From positions 1 through 64,000 of the forward strand of contig MCGO01000076.1 of the NCBI GenBank assembly GCA_002104985.1: a stretch of DNA of 64,000 nucleotides, written 5' to 3'. The stretch's first letter is position 1. The number at the start of each line of letters is the position of its first letter. The notes below the pieces were generated by a model. That model had not been told where the DNA came from. It worked only from the letters and a program-made list of their open reading frames with translations, and did no database searches. Below are positions 53,644 to 64,000 of the stretch, piece after piece. The stretch comes from Rhizoclosmatium globosum (Eukaryota > Chytridiomycota > Chytridiomycetes > Chytridiales > Chytriomycetaceae). The position numbers were made by a program, and so were the translations under genes.

Positions 53644-55776
53644 CTATTGAAGCAAGAAGTCACGAAAGTCCTTGATTGGCTCATCGATTATTTCATAATG
53701 AGGCATTTTTAACATGTCACTTGGTTTGACTGTCCTCACATTAAGTATTCCTTGTTCGCTAAAACTGTATCGGTACAACATTTTTCCATCCAAAGCCCAC
53801 TTTTCTCCCCTAACTGCCACTTTCACCACAAAATCTGTCAATCCATCAAAATCAGGGAAGTATAAGGAGGCAGCTTCCCGCATATCCAATGACTTGATTA
53901 ATGCAACTGCAACTTTTACCTTGGCATTTATCTGTTCATGGTTCTCAGCTTTGATCAAATTAAAAACTAGGGCTGCATGAATCAAGTGTGATTTAAGTAC
54001 TTCATACTTGTCACCAAGAATTTTATGGATTTCTGTTCGTTTGAAAAACAATTCCTGGAAGATCTCTGATTTAAGTATTAAAACTGATGTTATGTACTGA
54101 TATTTACTTACTTATATTTAATTCTCCAACGATAAATCGTTGGTCAAGTTTTTCATACTTTATCTTTAGCTCCTCCTCCTCTTTTTTCTTTTCCTTCAAA
54201 ATCAACTGAAGTTTTTCCTTTTCCATTTCAAGGGTTTCTCTTTCAGTTTGAAGAGAATCTCGGTCTGCCGTTATCTTATTTTTCTGCTTAATTAACACAT
54301 ATTTTTCCAACATTGTCTTGAAAAACTTCAGTTTCTCACTTGTCAAGATTTCTTCTAACTTCTCAATTTTCTCTTCCGCTTCTTTGAGATGAGATGACTT
54401 CAAATCAAGCTCTGTCTGTACTTGAACGTTTTTGGCTTGAAGTTCCTCCAAAATGCGGAATCCGTCACGAACAGCATCTAGAGTTTTCCCAGTTGTGACA
54501 CCAATATAGACAAGAATTTCGTCTCGAATTCCGTTGCGAACCATGTTGAGTTTCTCATACAACTCTTCAGGATTAGCTTTCTTCCGCATCAAATAGCCGG
54601 ACACTGTGTCCCACATTGTGGCATTGTTTGACTCCATCAATCTTCTAAGTTCAATGTGACAATCTCCAAAAACTTTGCCATATTTGGCTGATTTTGTTTC
54701 AATAATGGCTTGAAACGTCTCAGTTTCAGTTACTAAATTAATTTTGTCCTTGGCTACATTGGTTTCATGGCTCAAGTCTGTCAGCGTCTTTTTAGTATTA
54801 AGAAGGAGGTCCATGAAAGTTTGCCCCTCTTCAATTAATGGTTCAAAGAGCTCTTTTGCTTTAGACTCCTTGTCTTTGTAATCATTAATCTTTATACCGA
54901 TTGTTCCAACAAATTCAGACACTTGTTTTGGAATAAGTGGGCAAAGGCCGAGCAAAGTGCCAAGTGCCTCGAAGCTCGCTTTAATCACTTCGTCTGTCAA
55001 CTGCTTTTCAAACTTTTTGTACCCTTTGGTTGTCGTGATTGCGGCAACCAAAATTTCTGAATCGGGTGCTGTTTCCAGATCCCTCAATTTCTGTTTCAAT
55101 TTAGACAAATCAGCCTTTTCAGTTGAAGTAAGACCCAGCGGAGGCAAAGGCTTCTTATCCTTTGGCCAATCCATCGCTTCATGTATGAGCACATATTCCG
55201 GTACATCAGGCCTATCTAATTGTTGTGTCTTTACCCACTCGTCCCAAGCAGTCTCACGTTCAATAAGGGAAAGGTAGTATTTCTGGAAAAAATTAAAAAA
55301 TGGACGGAACCACTTTTTGAATTTCATGGAGGGTTCCTTCTCTGTTACGAAGAACATTATCAATATTCAATTGAGATAATCACAAAGCGTTACCTATTTG
55401 GTCAGCAGTGCCTTTTGCGTCTGTAACTGAAGGAATAACTTTGTTATCAGAATCAGGTATCTCGAGTTCTATAGATGGTGGACAAATTAGCAAGACGCAT
55501 GCCTTCAATTTAATATCACCTTTCTCATGATCACCAATATCTCTAATATCAACACGTGTGCTCACACTTCTCGACGACGCGGGGGAAAGACCGTTCATAG
55601 TAATGCCGGCGTTACTGAGATCAGGCACCGCTTGGTCTTGATTGGCCTCCGTCTCTTCGTACACTGTTTTTAAGGGGGATTGTGGGGCTGGTTAAATTGA
55701 GACGTTGCCAGTGACAAACGCACTGGATCTCGCAAGCATTACCTTGATCGTTAATGGACAAGACTGAGCTGAACAT
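53644..55776 (-). CDS. large coiled-coil protein of unknown family
   Basis: Four exons from ATG 55776 encode about 650 residues. Exon 1 is MFSSVLSINDQ. The joins (55680-55750, 55330-55394 and 54064-54112) are all in frame. Residues about 60-90 have a beta-type segment (KLKACVLLICPPSIELEIPD), then an aromatic helix region (KKWFRPFFNFFQKYYLSLIERE), a helical core (SFEALGTLLGLCPLIPKQVSEFVG) and a long coiled coil (about residues 370-490, Glu/Lys-rich). A distinct C-terminal domain of about 140 residues ends DEPIKDFRDFLLQ. There is no signal peptide and no certain membrane span. I do not recognise it; the architecture would fit a lineage-specific structural or signalling scaffold. Confidence 0.7.
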
Positions 55777-57462
55777 TCGCGTTGTCGTGGTAGTTGACTG
55801 TAATTGGGGTAACTAAATTGGTTGTTGTTATTGAGAACTTTTTTTGGGGGGTATCAGAAATTGGGAACCACAGGATCTTGAACGCTCCGTGATAAGGGCA
55901 CGCGATTCCTACGAATTTAAGTTGAAGGGAGTTTCTTTAATCGGAAAAACGAAGATATTGAACAAGAAGCGTTGAATAACAAAGAAGGGTCCTCTCTGTA
56001 AGACCGATTTTGTACTATGTAAAATATATTTAGTGAGGCATTTAATCTCAAAAGAACGAATGTAACGATACGGTCGTGTATCAAGATGATTATGCCAACT
56101 AGAATTTGAGCTTTGTATGGAAACAATGGTTTATTGGCATTGATCGGACAAATGCGCCGTACTACCTTAAATAGGCGCTCTTTGGTTGCCGAAGATGTTG
56201 TATATATTTGGAAATTCTCTCTTATTGGCCGCCTTCATCTGCTAAAAAATGTTGCCGACGCTTGAGAATGTATGCTTCACTGTATGGTTACTATTCTATT
56301 TCAATAACTCCAAATATTTACACATTTCTTGCTAAGTCCATGGTTTAAACTTTCTTATCTTCCATTTCTTCAGTTTTCTCGTGATCTGGTTTCAATCTTA
56401 CACTCCCCATCAGGTTTGCGTTGTTGCGTGCCTAATAATTCGGTAAGATCACAAAAAGATGCAATGTAAACGTTACTTGATAGGCCAAGAATTGTTGAAA
56501 CTGCGGCTGAAAGGCGCAGATGGTGTTAAATAGAATCGAGCCTTTGCCCACGAACTCCCGTGCTAGAAGCTTTGAAGTTAGCTAATATCATCTGCAGTAT
56601 TGCTTTCGACGTACCAAAAGAAGAGCGTAGCATTTCTGCCCTTCATATCTGAAAATCATGTTGCTCGTTGTGGAACGAGCAACGTTGGTGAGAAAGTCCA
56701 CTGTAGCTGGACTGGATACGAAATTTGCTGCTTTAAGAAACCCCTTCCTCTGGTTCGCAGCGCTTCAATCGATATCTAGCAAGTTATGAGATCAAACGAG
56801 AAAGGGGCTTGTCCGTACACTCCATTGTCAGGATTCTTGGATATTGATATGAGGAAGTGGAAGTTTGGAATCTGATTTATTACATAAATATCAGTTGCAA
56901 GGGTGTATGCCTCTCTTCATGTTGTGTTTTTCTATGGACCAAAAACATCATGGTTAAGAAATCAATTTTGTCGCATTTCAAGAAGTGTAGCTCTGAATAT
57001 AGGCATGGATTCTGAAACAGTGGAGGATAGATTTACAACGTTCCTACTCCAGACTCCAAAACTAAATATGAAATTCTATGGAAAAATAAAGTCCAGTTGT
57101 ATGTTGATCCCTCAAGAAACGCGTTTGTTTGTGAAATTGAACTCATACTGGTTTAACCCACAAGGAATGAAAATGTCGTTGCTGCCATTTAGTTGCCTTG
57201 AAAAAGAATGACGTAGAGATGCTTGTTGTTGAAGTCCTTAAATGTGGCTGACGTTCTGTTGTTGTGTGCTCCTTGAACCGTCAAGTCACTCATATGGGCT
57301 TCTGCCATACCATTTCGTGGCAGTGCCCCCTTTCCCCCTCCGAGGCTACTTTATATGGACCAATCTTCTTTTCTATTATGTCAATGTTTACTTTGAGTCT
57401 AAAGCTAGACACATTTAGACACTGAGTCAATCCAGCTCATTCAAAACACTGTCTGCCGATTA
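55777..57462. other. 1.7 kb intergenic region, no confident gene
   Basis: AT-rich DNA with a perfect 10-bp stem hairpin (GTTGCTCGTT, loop GTGG, AACGAGCAAC) at 56660-56683. A plus-strand open frame at 56903-57211 (102 residues) has poor composition and no supporting signal. No tRNA, rRNA or repeat shared with the rest of the window was noticed. Confidence 0.5.
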
Positions 57463-57513
57463 GCCAATGAAATTTTCGGCCTTCTTGATCCTTTCCTTCA
57501 AAATTACCTTTGA

Positions 57514-57967
57514 ATGTACCACGTTTCCATCCTTGGCATCCTGTTGCTCTATCCAGTTCAGTAGTTTCAGCAGCCAAGGCTCAGCCAAGTGCGACTGGTA
57601 TTGACCTGAGCGTGTGCCTGCCCCAGCCAGTCCAAGCAGCCACCCTCGGTACAACCCTATCCCTGCCAAGCCCCTCCGGATCAGTCTCAGGCCCTAGTAG
57701 CATTCTCAATGTCTCCACGAAAGCTTGTTTGGGGCCAAACATTTGAGATAACTTGTGGCACTGTAACAGCACCAGCCACGGTGGACAAAGGATCATGTAC
57801 ATTCACAGTCGACTTTGCAGGATGTCCATCATCGTGAGTGTTTCGTCTCATCAAGTTCCATAGCATAAATATCGAGCTTATCGTTTCAATCTAGGGTCAA
57901 ACTCAATTCATCCGCCACCACTAAGAGAGGAAAGACTCTCTCCGCCGAACGAACCATTAGTCTGTAG
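57514..57967 (+). pseudogene. small Cys-containing secreted protein gene, frame-broken
   Basis: ATG 57514 begins a signal-peptide-like sequence (MYHVSILGILLLYPVQ). Coding continues only after a frame change (about 57565) as SSVVSAAKAQPSATGIDL..., and again after about 57745 as FEITCGTVTAPATVDKGSCTF and TVDFAGCPSS. An intron (about 57834-57893, GTGAGT...CTAG) leads to a final exon ending AERTISL. Spaced Cys and a beta-rich composition suggest a small secreted domain. Two one-base shifts prevent a clean product. A competing ATG at 57467 reads a different frame. Confidence 0.35.
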
Positions 57968-58139
57968 CATTGCGAAATACGATCGCACTAGCCTTCATCA
58001 GCCTCATCTTTCGCCAGCAGCCGTGTCTCATATATAAAAAGCGTTCTCTTTCTTCTTTCACTCATACCTGCCACGTCTCAAACTCTAATATATATTTTTT
58101 ATAAAATCCTTGTCGTTTCTGTCTTTCTTATTTATTACG

Positions 58140-60078
58140 ATGATAGTTTTGTTTTTTGGAAACGAATCGATGTTGGAGCAGCACGAAACCGAGCACTTTG
58201 CACTCCTCAAGCAACATCAGACAGGGTCCGTAGCGCACGAAGTTTACAGTGAAACGTGGGTTGCGACAGAGGGAGAAGAAGAGGGGGGCAGGTTCGTCTG
58301 ATGTCTTGAAGAAGGTGATGCCAACCATGCTCCTTTCCGCAGATCCCTCGAATCAGCCCGGCCAAAGTGACTCTGAAATCGCACTTGACCAAAGAACAGA
58401 GCCCCAGAACCAGGAAGAGTCCTTGCACGATCCACCGCAAACAACCACCCACGAAGCCGTTCACGTTCAAGTGGAAGGCGAGGACTATGCCCAGCTTCTT
58501 TCTGTTTCTGTTCAAGAAGATGCTCAAACTCTTCCCGAATGTTTGGTCGACTTTCTGGGCGAAGAGTTCTGGCTCTTTCCCCAACATCACAGCCATTTGA
58601 CTCCCTCGTCTCTCCCTCAACTGGTTTTCTGTCACTGAAAAGCCCCTCTCGCACTCCCGCTTTCCAACCTGCTACTTCCTCAACAGCCCCGGTTACTATT
58701 GACCCAACTACTCCCACCCCCTTCTTTACCTTTACTTCCAACCACCACCGCCAAACTATCTTTCCCCTTCCACTCTCAGAACAAGAAGAATTGTTTGAGA
58801 GTGAACTAACGTATTTGCTTGCAGAGTTAAAATTGGTTTTTGATTTGGATAATCAGCAGCAACAGCAGTATCAGCAACAGGAACAGCTTCAGCAACAGCA
58901 GCAGCAGTCTTCAGTCGGAGAGGAGTCTGGAAACGGAATCGAGATTACACGGGATACGGAAAATGGGACGGGAGCCAATATATCATCAACAGCAGGTACA
59001 GGAACAACGGAAGTATCAGGATATGAATCAAAAGATATCGAAGAAATGGAGCTAATATTAGATTTTCCCGATCTTGGTCTGTCATTTTCTGAGGTAAGCT
59101 CATCCAACCTACATACCCATCTCTAACTCACACGCCCTATCCACAGCTCTCAACAGAACTAAAACAATATAACCTCAATCGTCTCAATACTTTCCACCAA
59201 GCCCTCCTAATGGAACAAGGCTTCACACTCACAGAAACACAACAAACATTCCCACCCCTCCGACTTTCATTACGACAACAGCCTTCCAAAAATGCGAACC
59301 GGTTAGCAGTCCTGAATAAGGTTCTGGAACGGGTAGATCCTACAAATCAGTGGCTCCCGCAAAATCAAATTGAAGTTTCAGAGGAGAGTTCGGATGCTGA
59401 TGTTGTTGGTGTTGATGAGCAGAATGGTGACGAGAATGGGGAAGGGCTGCAGCAGCAATATGAGGACATGGGAGACGATGTTGTTGTTGTACCTGTTCAA
59501 TTGGGTGAAGGCGTTGTTGCAGTTGACGAAGATGGGTACATAAATAACGGTGTAGATGAAGCTGGTGAGAACGTGGAATATGGTTCGTCTTCATACCTCG
59601 CTTCCCCTGAATCTGAGAGTCTAATTTCCCTTTCTCATCCAGTTGACGAAACAACATATTATGAAGAACAACAACAGGAATACCCCTCAGGCGACACAAA
59701 CATGCAAGAATATCAATCTCAAGAATACCCCGCCGACTCATCCGTTCAAGAGCAATTCGAAAATGGCGAGTATGCACAACTGGATGTAAACCCGTCAGGC
59801 GGACAAGAGATTGAAGTCGAATATGTGGATCCAACTACATGCGAAGTGTATGAAAACGGAGAAGGGTACGAATATACACAGTGGAGGAGGAAGAAGATAT
59901 TCGAGGAGAAAAGAGGAAATCTTTGAGTGGTGATGAATTGACGGAGCAGGGGAAGAGAAGAGAACAAGGCTGGAATAGAAGAAGAAAGGGTGATCTGGTA
60001 AAGTATATTTTTGAGTGTTTCATTGGTTGTTGGGGATGTGGGGGCACGACTGTTTCGTGTATTTGGAGTTTCTTTTAA
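58140..60078 (+). CDS. hypothetical acidic, Gln-rich protein (frame-broken)
   Basis: From ATG 58140 the coding signal passes through three frames (changes near 58290 and 58605) and an intron (59095-59146, GTAAGC...CACAG). It then gives about 600 residues, with a further frame change near 59883. Features are Glu/Gln-rich N-terminal helices, a poly-Gln region (about 58855-58910), helical blocks around the intron (FESELTYLLAELKLVFD, LSTELKQYNLNRLNTFHQALL), and a long Asp/Glu/Val-rich tail with repeated YEEQQQEY- and EYP-type motifs. No recognised domain. The tail could be disordered and transactivation-like. The true start and end are uncertain. Confidence 0.4.
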
Positions 60079-60128
60079 CAATAATATTAAAATATTTCTT
60101 AATTCTCATTGTTTTTATCCATCTTGTT

Positions 60129-61948
60129 CTACCTCGGAGCAGCGATCTCAGCTGGTTCTGGTTCGACGGGTTCTTCCTTCCACTCTTCCCATTCGATTTC
60201 CTCACTCTCTGGTGTTTCTGGAGTCTTTTCGGGCATTTCTTGAGCGTTTCGGTCAGCACCACTTCCTCAACAGGCGGAACAGGAGGCGGCGGAGGCTCCG
60301 GTTGAGGTGTTGGCGGTCTTGTAGTGAAAGGAATATGCCCTCCTTTCTCCTTTACAAAGAACCGATCCTTCTCTCCAGCCCAAACACGAACATACTTTGG
60401 AACAATAACCTCCGGAACATCCTTCTTCTTCTTCCGTTTGGTATTATCCACCACTGCTTCCCCATACACGCTTTTAACAAACGTCCCTTCCCAAACACGA
60501 CTTCCAACATTCGGATTCCGCGCCAAAAGTTCCAAGTCCTCTATCTCCTTCTTATACCGATCACAATTGTTCACTGAAGACGGATACATAGTCTTTGCGC
60601 GTTCAGAGGTACTCGCCATCGTAAGCGGCTGCCACCGCACCTTTTCATAAACACATCTATCCGGCACCTCCGCAGCTTCAGCAGTACTCGCATCTCGAAT
60701 ACTCGTCAAATCACACCGCGACCATTTACTCTTCACAAGGTCCGTTCCGCAACCCCATCCTTAGGCGACGAGAGAATCCGTATCGGAGAAAACACAGAAT
60801 CGACGCGGTCAGAGTCTTCAGGTGGGATTACCAGCATTTCGATAGACACGACGCGGTTGATGTGTCGATTCGACTCTGACCTCAGTGTCGGTGTTCCGGG
60901 TCGTGATGAATCGGGAACTAGGAGGGAGACGGCTCTTGTGGGTGTTCCAGTGCCTCGTGGGGATCCGGCGTTTTTAGGAGAGCCTGTTGTGAATAAACTT
61001 GGGTTTCTGGAATTTTCGCTGATGTTTCCTATTGAGCTTGGGTTTCGAGAGAGTCGAAGGTGTGGCGGTGTAGCAAGTCGTTCGGTTTCAAAGAGAGACG
61101 CTGCTTGTGTTGACGGAGAGGCTGGAGCGGCTGGAGAAGGGGTACCAGGAGTTGAAGTCTTTTTGAAAGCGAATGCGGCTTTATGGCTGTAAGTCCAACA
61201 GCAGCATTTGTACTCAAACTGCGTCGCCGTGTCGTGTTGCTAGGTGAGATATCCACAAACTGTACAAGAGGTTGTAACAAAGGCAAGTCTCTTGCATTTT
61301 GTGGAACAATTTCTGTAAGGGACGGTCGATGGTCATGGACGTTTACAGAAACAGATCGCTTTCGTTCTGTAACACTAACGTTGCGACTGGCTTCCTTGAT
61401 CAATTCCATGCGTCGCGGCGCAACCGTCGACCTTCTGCCATAGTCTTGCCAATATTCACTTGAATCGCTTTCACGACGAGAATCAGGAACTATACTCCCC
61501 ATACGACTCCAATCAACAACACTCTCGCGGCCAGAATCAGGTCTTGGTTCTTGATCTCCGAGCTGGACGTCGTCAAGGGCTTTGGGAATTGTATACAAGT
61601 CGTTGGCAAACTTGAGATGTAACTGGTTAGGTGGGACGACGCTTCCTCTCTTCTTGCGGCCGCCGGAAACTCCAAACCCTTGCGAGAATTTGTTTGTTCG
61701 TTCAACGTTTTTCAAAGAGTGTTTGAACATTGTGTCAACTGTTTCCTTTCGAGATGCGACTTTTTTGAGGAGGTTTTCCAAACTAGGCTGTTCGAAAGAT
61801 TAAACTCAATTTTAAACACCTCTCAACTTACCTCTGGATGCTTCGGAGGCGTATCCGGCTTCTGATACCTCTTTTTGAAGTTTAAAAACTCTTGCTCAGA
61901 ATGATACACAGACGCTTCATTAAATGATTCGCGTTTCAATTGCGCCAT
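60129..61948 (-). CDS. hypothetical Ser/Pro-rich protein (frame-broken)
   Basis: ATG 61948 gives MAQLKRESFNEASVYH and a helical exon ending PKHPE, then a roughly 45-bp intron and PSLENLLKKVASRKETVD. A Ser/Arg-rich middle follows. The frame changes near 61190 and 60745 into coding that contains SERAKTMYPSSVNNCDRYKKEIEDL and WAGEEKDRFFVKEKGGH. At 60247-60249 one extra A on the coding strand gives an acidic Pro/Glu tail ending EIAAPR at 60129. I do not recognise a domain. Its first codons overlap the end of the next upstream frame by 27 bp, so both may be one long gene. Confidence 0.4.
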
Positions 61949-63359
61949 GATATTCAATCTCATGCTTGAGCTTCTTTGTCATGAGAGGCAGGTGCATTGA
62001 CATCGTTTTGTGCATAGTTGATACAGTTGCACGATGTCCCAATCGAGTTGTATCGCTGCCCAAATGCATCGCTTTTCCATTCAACCCGCAGTCTACTTCT
62101 GAAAGTGTTGTACGTATCGTCGGTGGCGTTACTTTATGTTGCTGTTTCCACTGCTCATACCGTTTCGAACAGGTATAACCGGCAAATTCAATTCATGTCT
62201 CATAGCCTGCAACTCCTTCGCCTGTCTCCGATAATGCGACTCTTGTACAACACCGCATCGTTCCCCTGCGTAAGACGAACGTGCATCAACCTCTCCCCTC
62301 GTGTTTCTTGAACCGCCTTTTTCATGTCCAAGTAATGCAGGGCCGCTTGAGCCAGTTCAACGGCTTTCGCATCGACTTTTGGGTTTGGATTCACGTCGCT
62401 CAATTCGTCATCGGTTGGACCGTCTTGCAACGGTATCGGGTGCGGCGCGATAGACCCTGATTCCACAGACTCATTGGAATCTGGGTGTGATGATACATCC
62501 ACTGCAACTCCACCAACAGCGACACCTCCACTCTCAATCAAAACCTCCGGCGCAACCTCGATTTCAGGTACAACAACACCCTTCTCCTCCCCCGCCCACA
62601 AACTAACCTCTCGAACGTGGATGTCAGGAGAATGTACCGCCACCAGCTTCTCATTCCGTACCGCCAGGTAATTCCTCCGTTCTTGATGTGCAATCAGATC
62701 CTCCATCTCGCGCAACTGATTTGTATAGTCGCGTGCGCCGTGTTCTTGCGTGTGTGGGCGACAAGCTCTTTTGCTGTATGTGTGCGTTGGACAGTTACGT
62801 GAGATAGGGTACGTGGAAGCGGGGGGATGATAAGAGGGGTTTGGAATTGTGGTGGAGACCATTTTCGGGGGATGTTAAGACGGGTGTTCCTTGTGTGATG
62901 TCGGGGAGTTTAGGGATTCCTTGTGGTGAGGATTCTGACTCGTCTTCTTCGATTGGGTTGAAGGAGGTTGGTTGGTTTGAAGATGTGATCAAGAATTGAG
63001 GGTCGGGGGGAAGAGATGTTCGATGAGATGTGCTTGTGCGGGTGATGGATTGCCGAATGGTTTGAGATGCGCGGATTGATATTCGTCTGTTGGAGCCTTT
63101 GAGACTTTCTGAGGATGTGTTTGGAGAATCGAGGGATATTCTTTGAGGCTGACGATTGTAGAACGCGTTATTTGATGGTCGATTGAACAGAAGGTACCTC
63201 TTTAACATGGGATTGACGCCTTAGTCCTTTCGATATTGATTGACGTGCTGATAATTCTGATGGTAAGAATGACCCTCGCTTAGATGGGCTTCGATGTGAC
63301 TTGGAAACTTTATCGTCGAAGGAAGATGGAAAGTCGACTGATATCTTGCGTCTACTCAT
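61920..63359 (-). CDS. hypothetical Ser/Arg-rich protein (frame-broken, may continue into the next gene)
   Basis: ATG 63359 starts MSRRKISVDFPSSFDD. The Ser/Arg/Pro-rich N-terminus changes frame near 63190 and 62800. It continues as a helical segment (TNQLREMEDLIAHQERRNYL, EVSLWAGEE, DAKAVELAQAALHYLDMKKAV) and, after another shift near 62200, as a Thr/Met/His-rich C-terminus (YEQWKQQHKVTPPTI, MHLGSDTTRLGHRATVS) ending at 61920. The WAGEE motif recurs in the following gene, which supports relatedness or a single protein. No known domain. Confidence 0.4.
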
Positions 63360-63583
63360 ATTGGATATTCTGAGGGTGAGATTTGCAGCGACTTCCAAAG
63401 ATTGCCCAACTAATATTATCTGTTTGATAATGTCACAAGAGAGGTTCCTAGCCAAAGCTGATTTTATCTCAAGCAATTGAGTAAGAAGAACAAAGATGAT
63501 GAAATTAAACGACCCTCCCGATGCTCCCTACAACAAATGCTCTTTCACGAAAACCATTCACATATTCTCTCTCCTCTTCATCA

Positions 63584-64000
<417 letters not shown>

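Noticed and set aside
56903..57211. 102-residue plus-strand open frame
   Set aside because: Composition is not protein-like, it lies in AT-rich DNA, and there is no splice partner or recognisable motif.

Overview
The window looks like nuclear DNA of a zoosporic fungus, most likely a chytrid (Chytridiomycota). Genes are short-spaced and carry many small introns, mostly 45-60 bp, with GTRNGN donors and YAG/AAG acceptors. Fungal families are present (a Zn2Cys6 regulator with a fungal-type middle region, GH15 glucoamylase, a salicylate-hydroxylase-like FAD enzyme). A dynein-2 (IFT) intermediate chain points to a flagellated life stage. A very large TmcB/TmcC-like PAS membrane protein also fits a chytrid. 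The species call is inference; no rRNA or marker locus is present.

Layout. 0-9 kb: CLASP-like microtubule protein (cut by the left edge), a six-finger C2H2 protein, a Zn2Cys6 regulator and a TPR/GT61 glycosyltransferase. 9-16.5 kb: protoporphyrinogen oxidase (HEM14) head-to-head with eIF2B epsilon (GCD6), a 1.5 kb gap with a dispersed repeat, then a DTWD1-type tRNA modification enzyme head-to-head with ATP synthase subunit g. 16.9-21 kb: a seven-helix membrane protein, an atypical protein kinase and an SDR dehydrogenase. 21.08-24.16 kb: a complete PIF/Harbinger-like DNA transposon with two genes, inserted in the 3' flank of the SDR gene; a partial tandem copy of that 3' end lies just beyond it. 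24.4-30.1 kb: the giant PAS membrane protein. 30.3-35.3 kb: secreted glucoamylase, a triplicated AT-rich block and two C2H2 proteins. 35.4-39.1 kb: dynein-2 chain and a RapGAP. 39.3-45.6 kb: FAD monooxygenase, an unknown 239-residue protein, tRNA-Gln(CTG), a PC-esterase-like membrane protein and small secreted proteins. 46.1-49.5 kb: a heavily frameshifted SulP/STAS/cNMP (VSB1-like) transporter. 50-56 kb: Sec2/Rabin-type Rab exchange factor, an AT-hook C2H2 protein and an unknown coiled-coil protein. 57.5-63.4 kb: poorly conserved, frame-broken genes. Right edge: a UBC4/UBE2D-type E2, cut by the window end.

How the genes relate. This is ordinary eukaryotic gene order, not an operon or gene cluster. 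Several pairs are head-to-head with only 42-140 bp between start codons, so they probably share promoters. Flagellum/trafficking functions (dynein-2 chain, Sec2-like GEF, RapGAP, CLASP) recur but are scattered.

Quality caution. Many otherwise well-conserved reading frames are broken by single-base shifts, often repairable by one extra base in a short homopolymer. The breaks cluster at 0-9, 18, 46-52 and 57-63 kb, while long multi-exon genes elsewhere are clean. I read most of these as consensus errors, with true gene decay possible for the VSB1-like gene. Intron positions were placed by eye.
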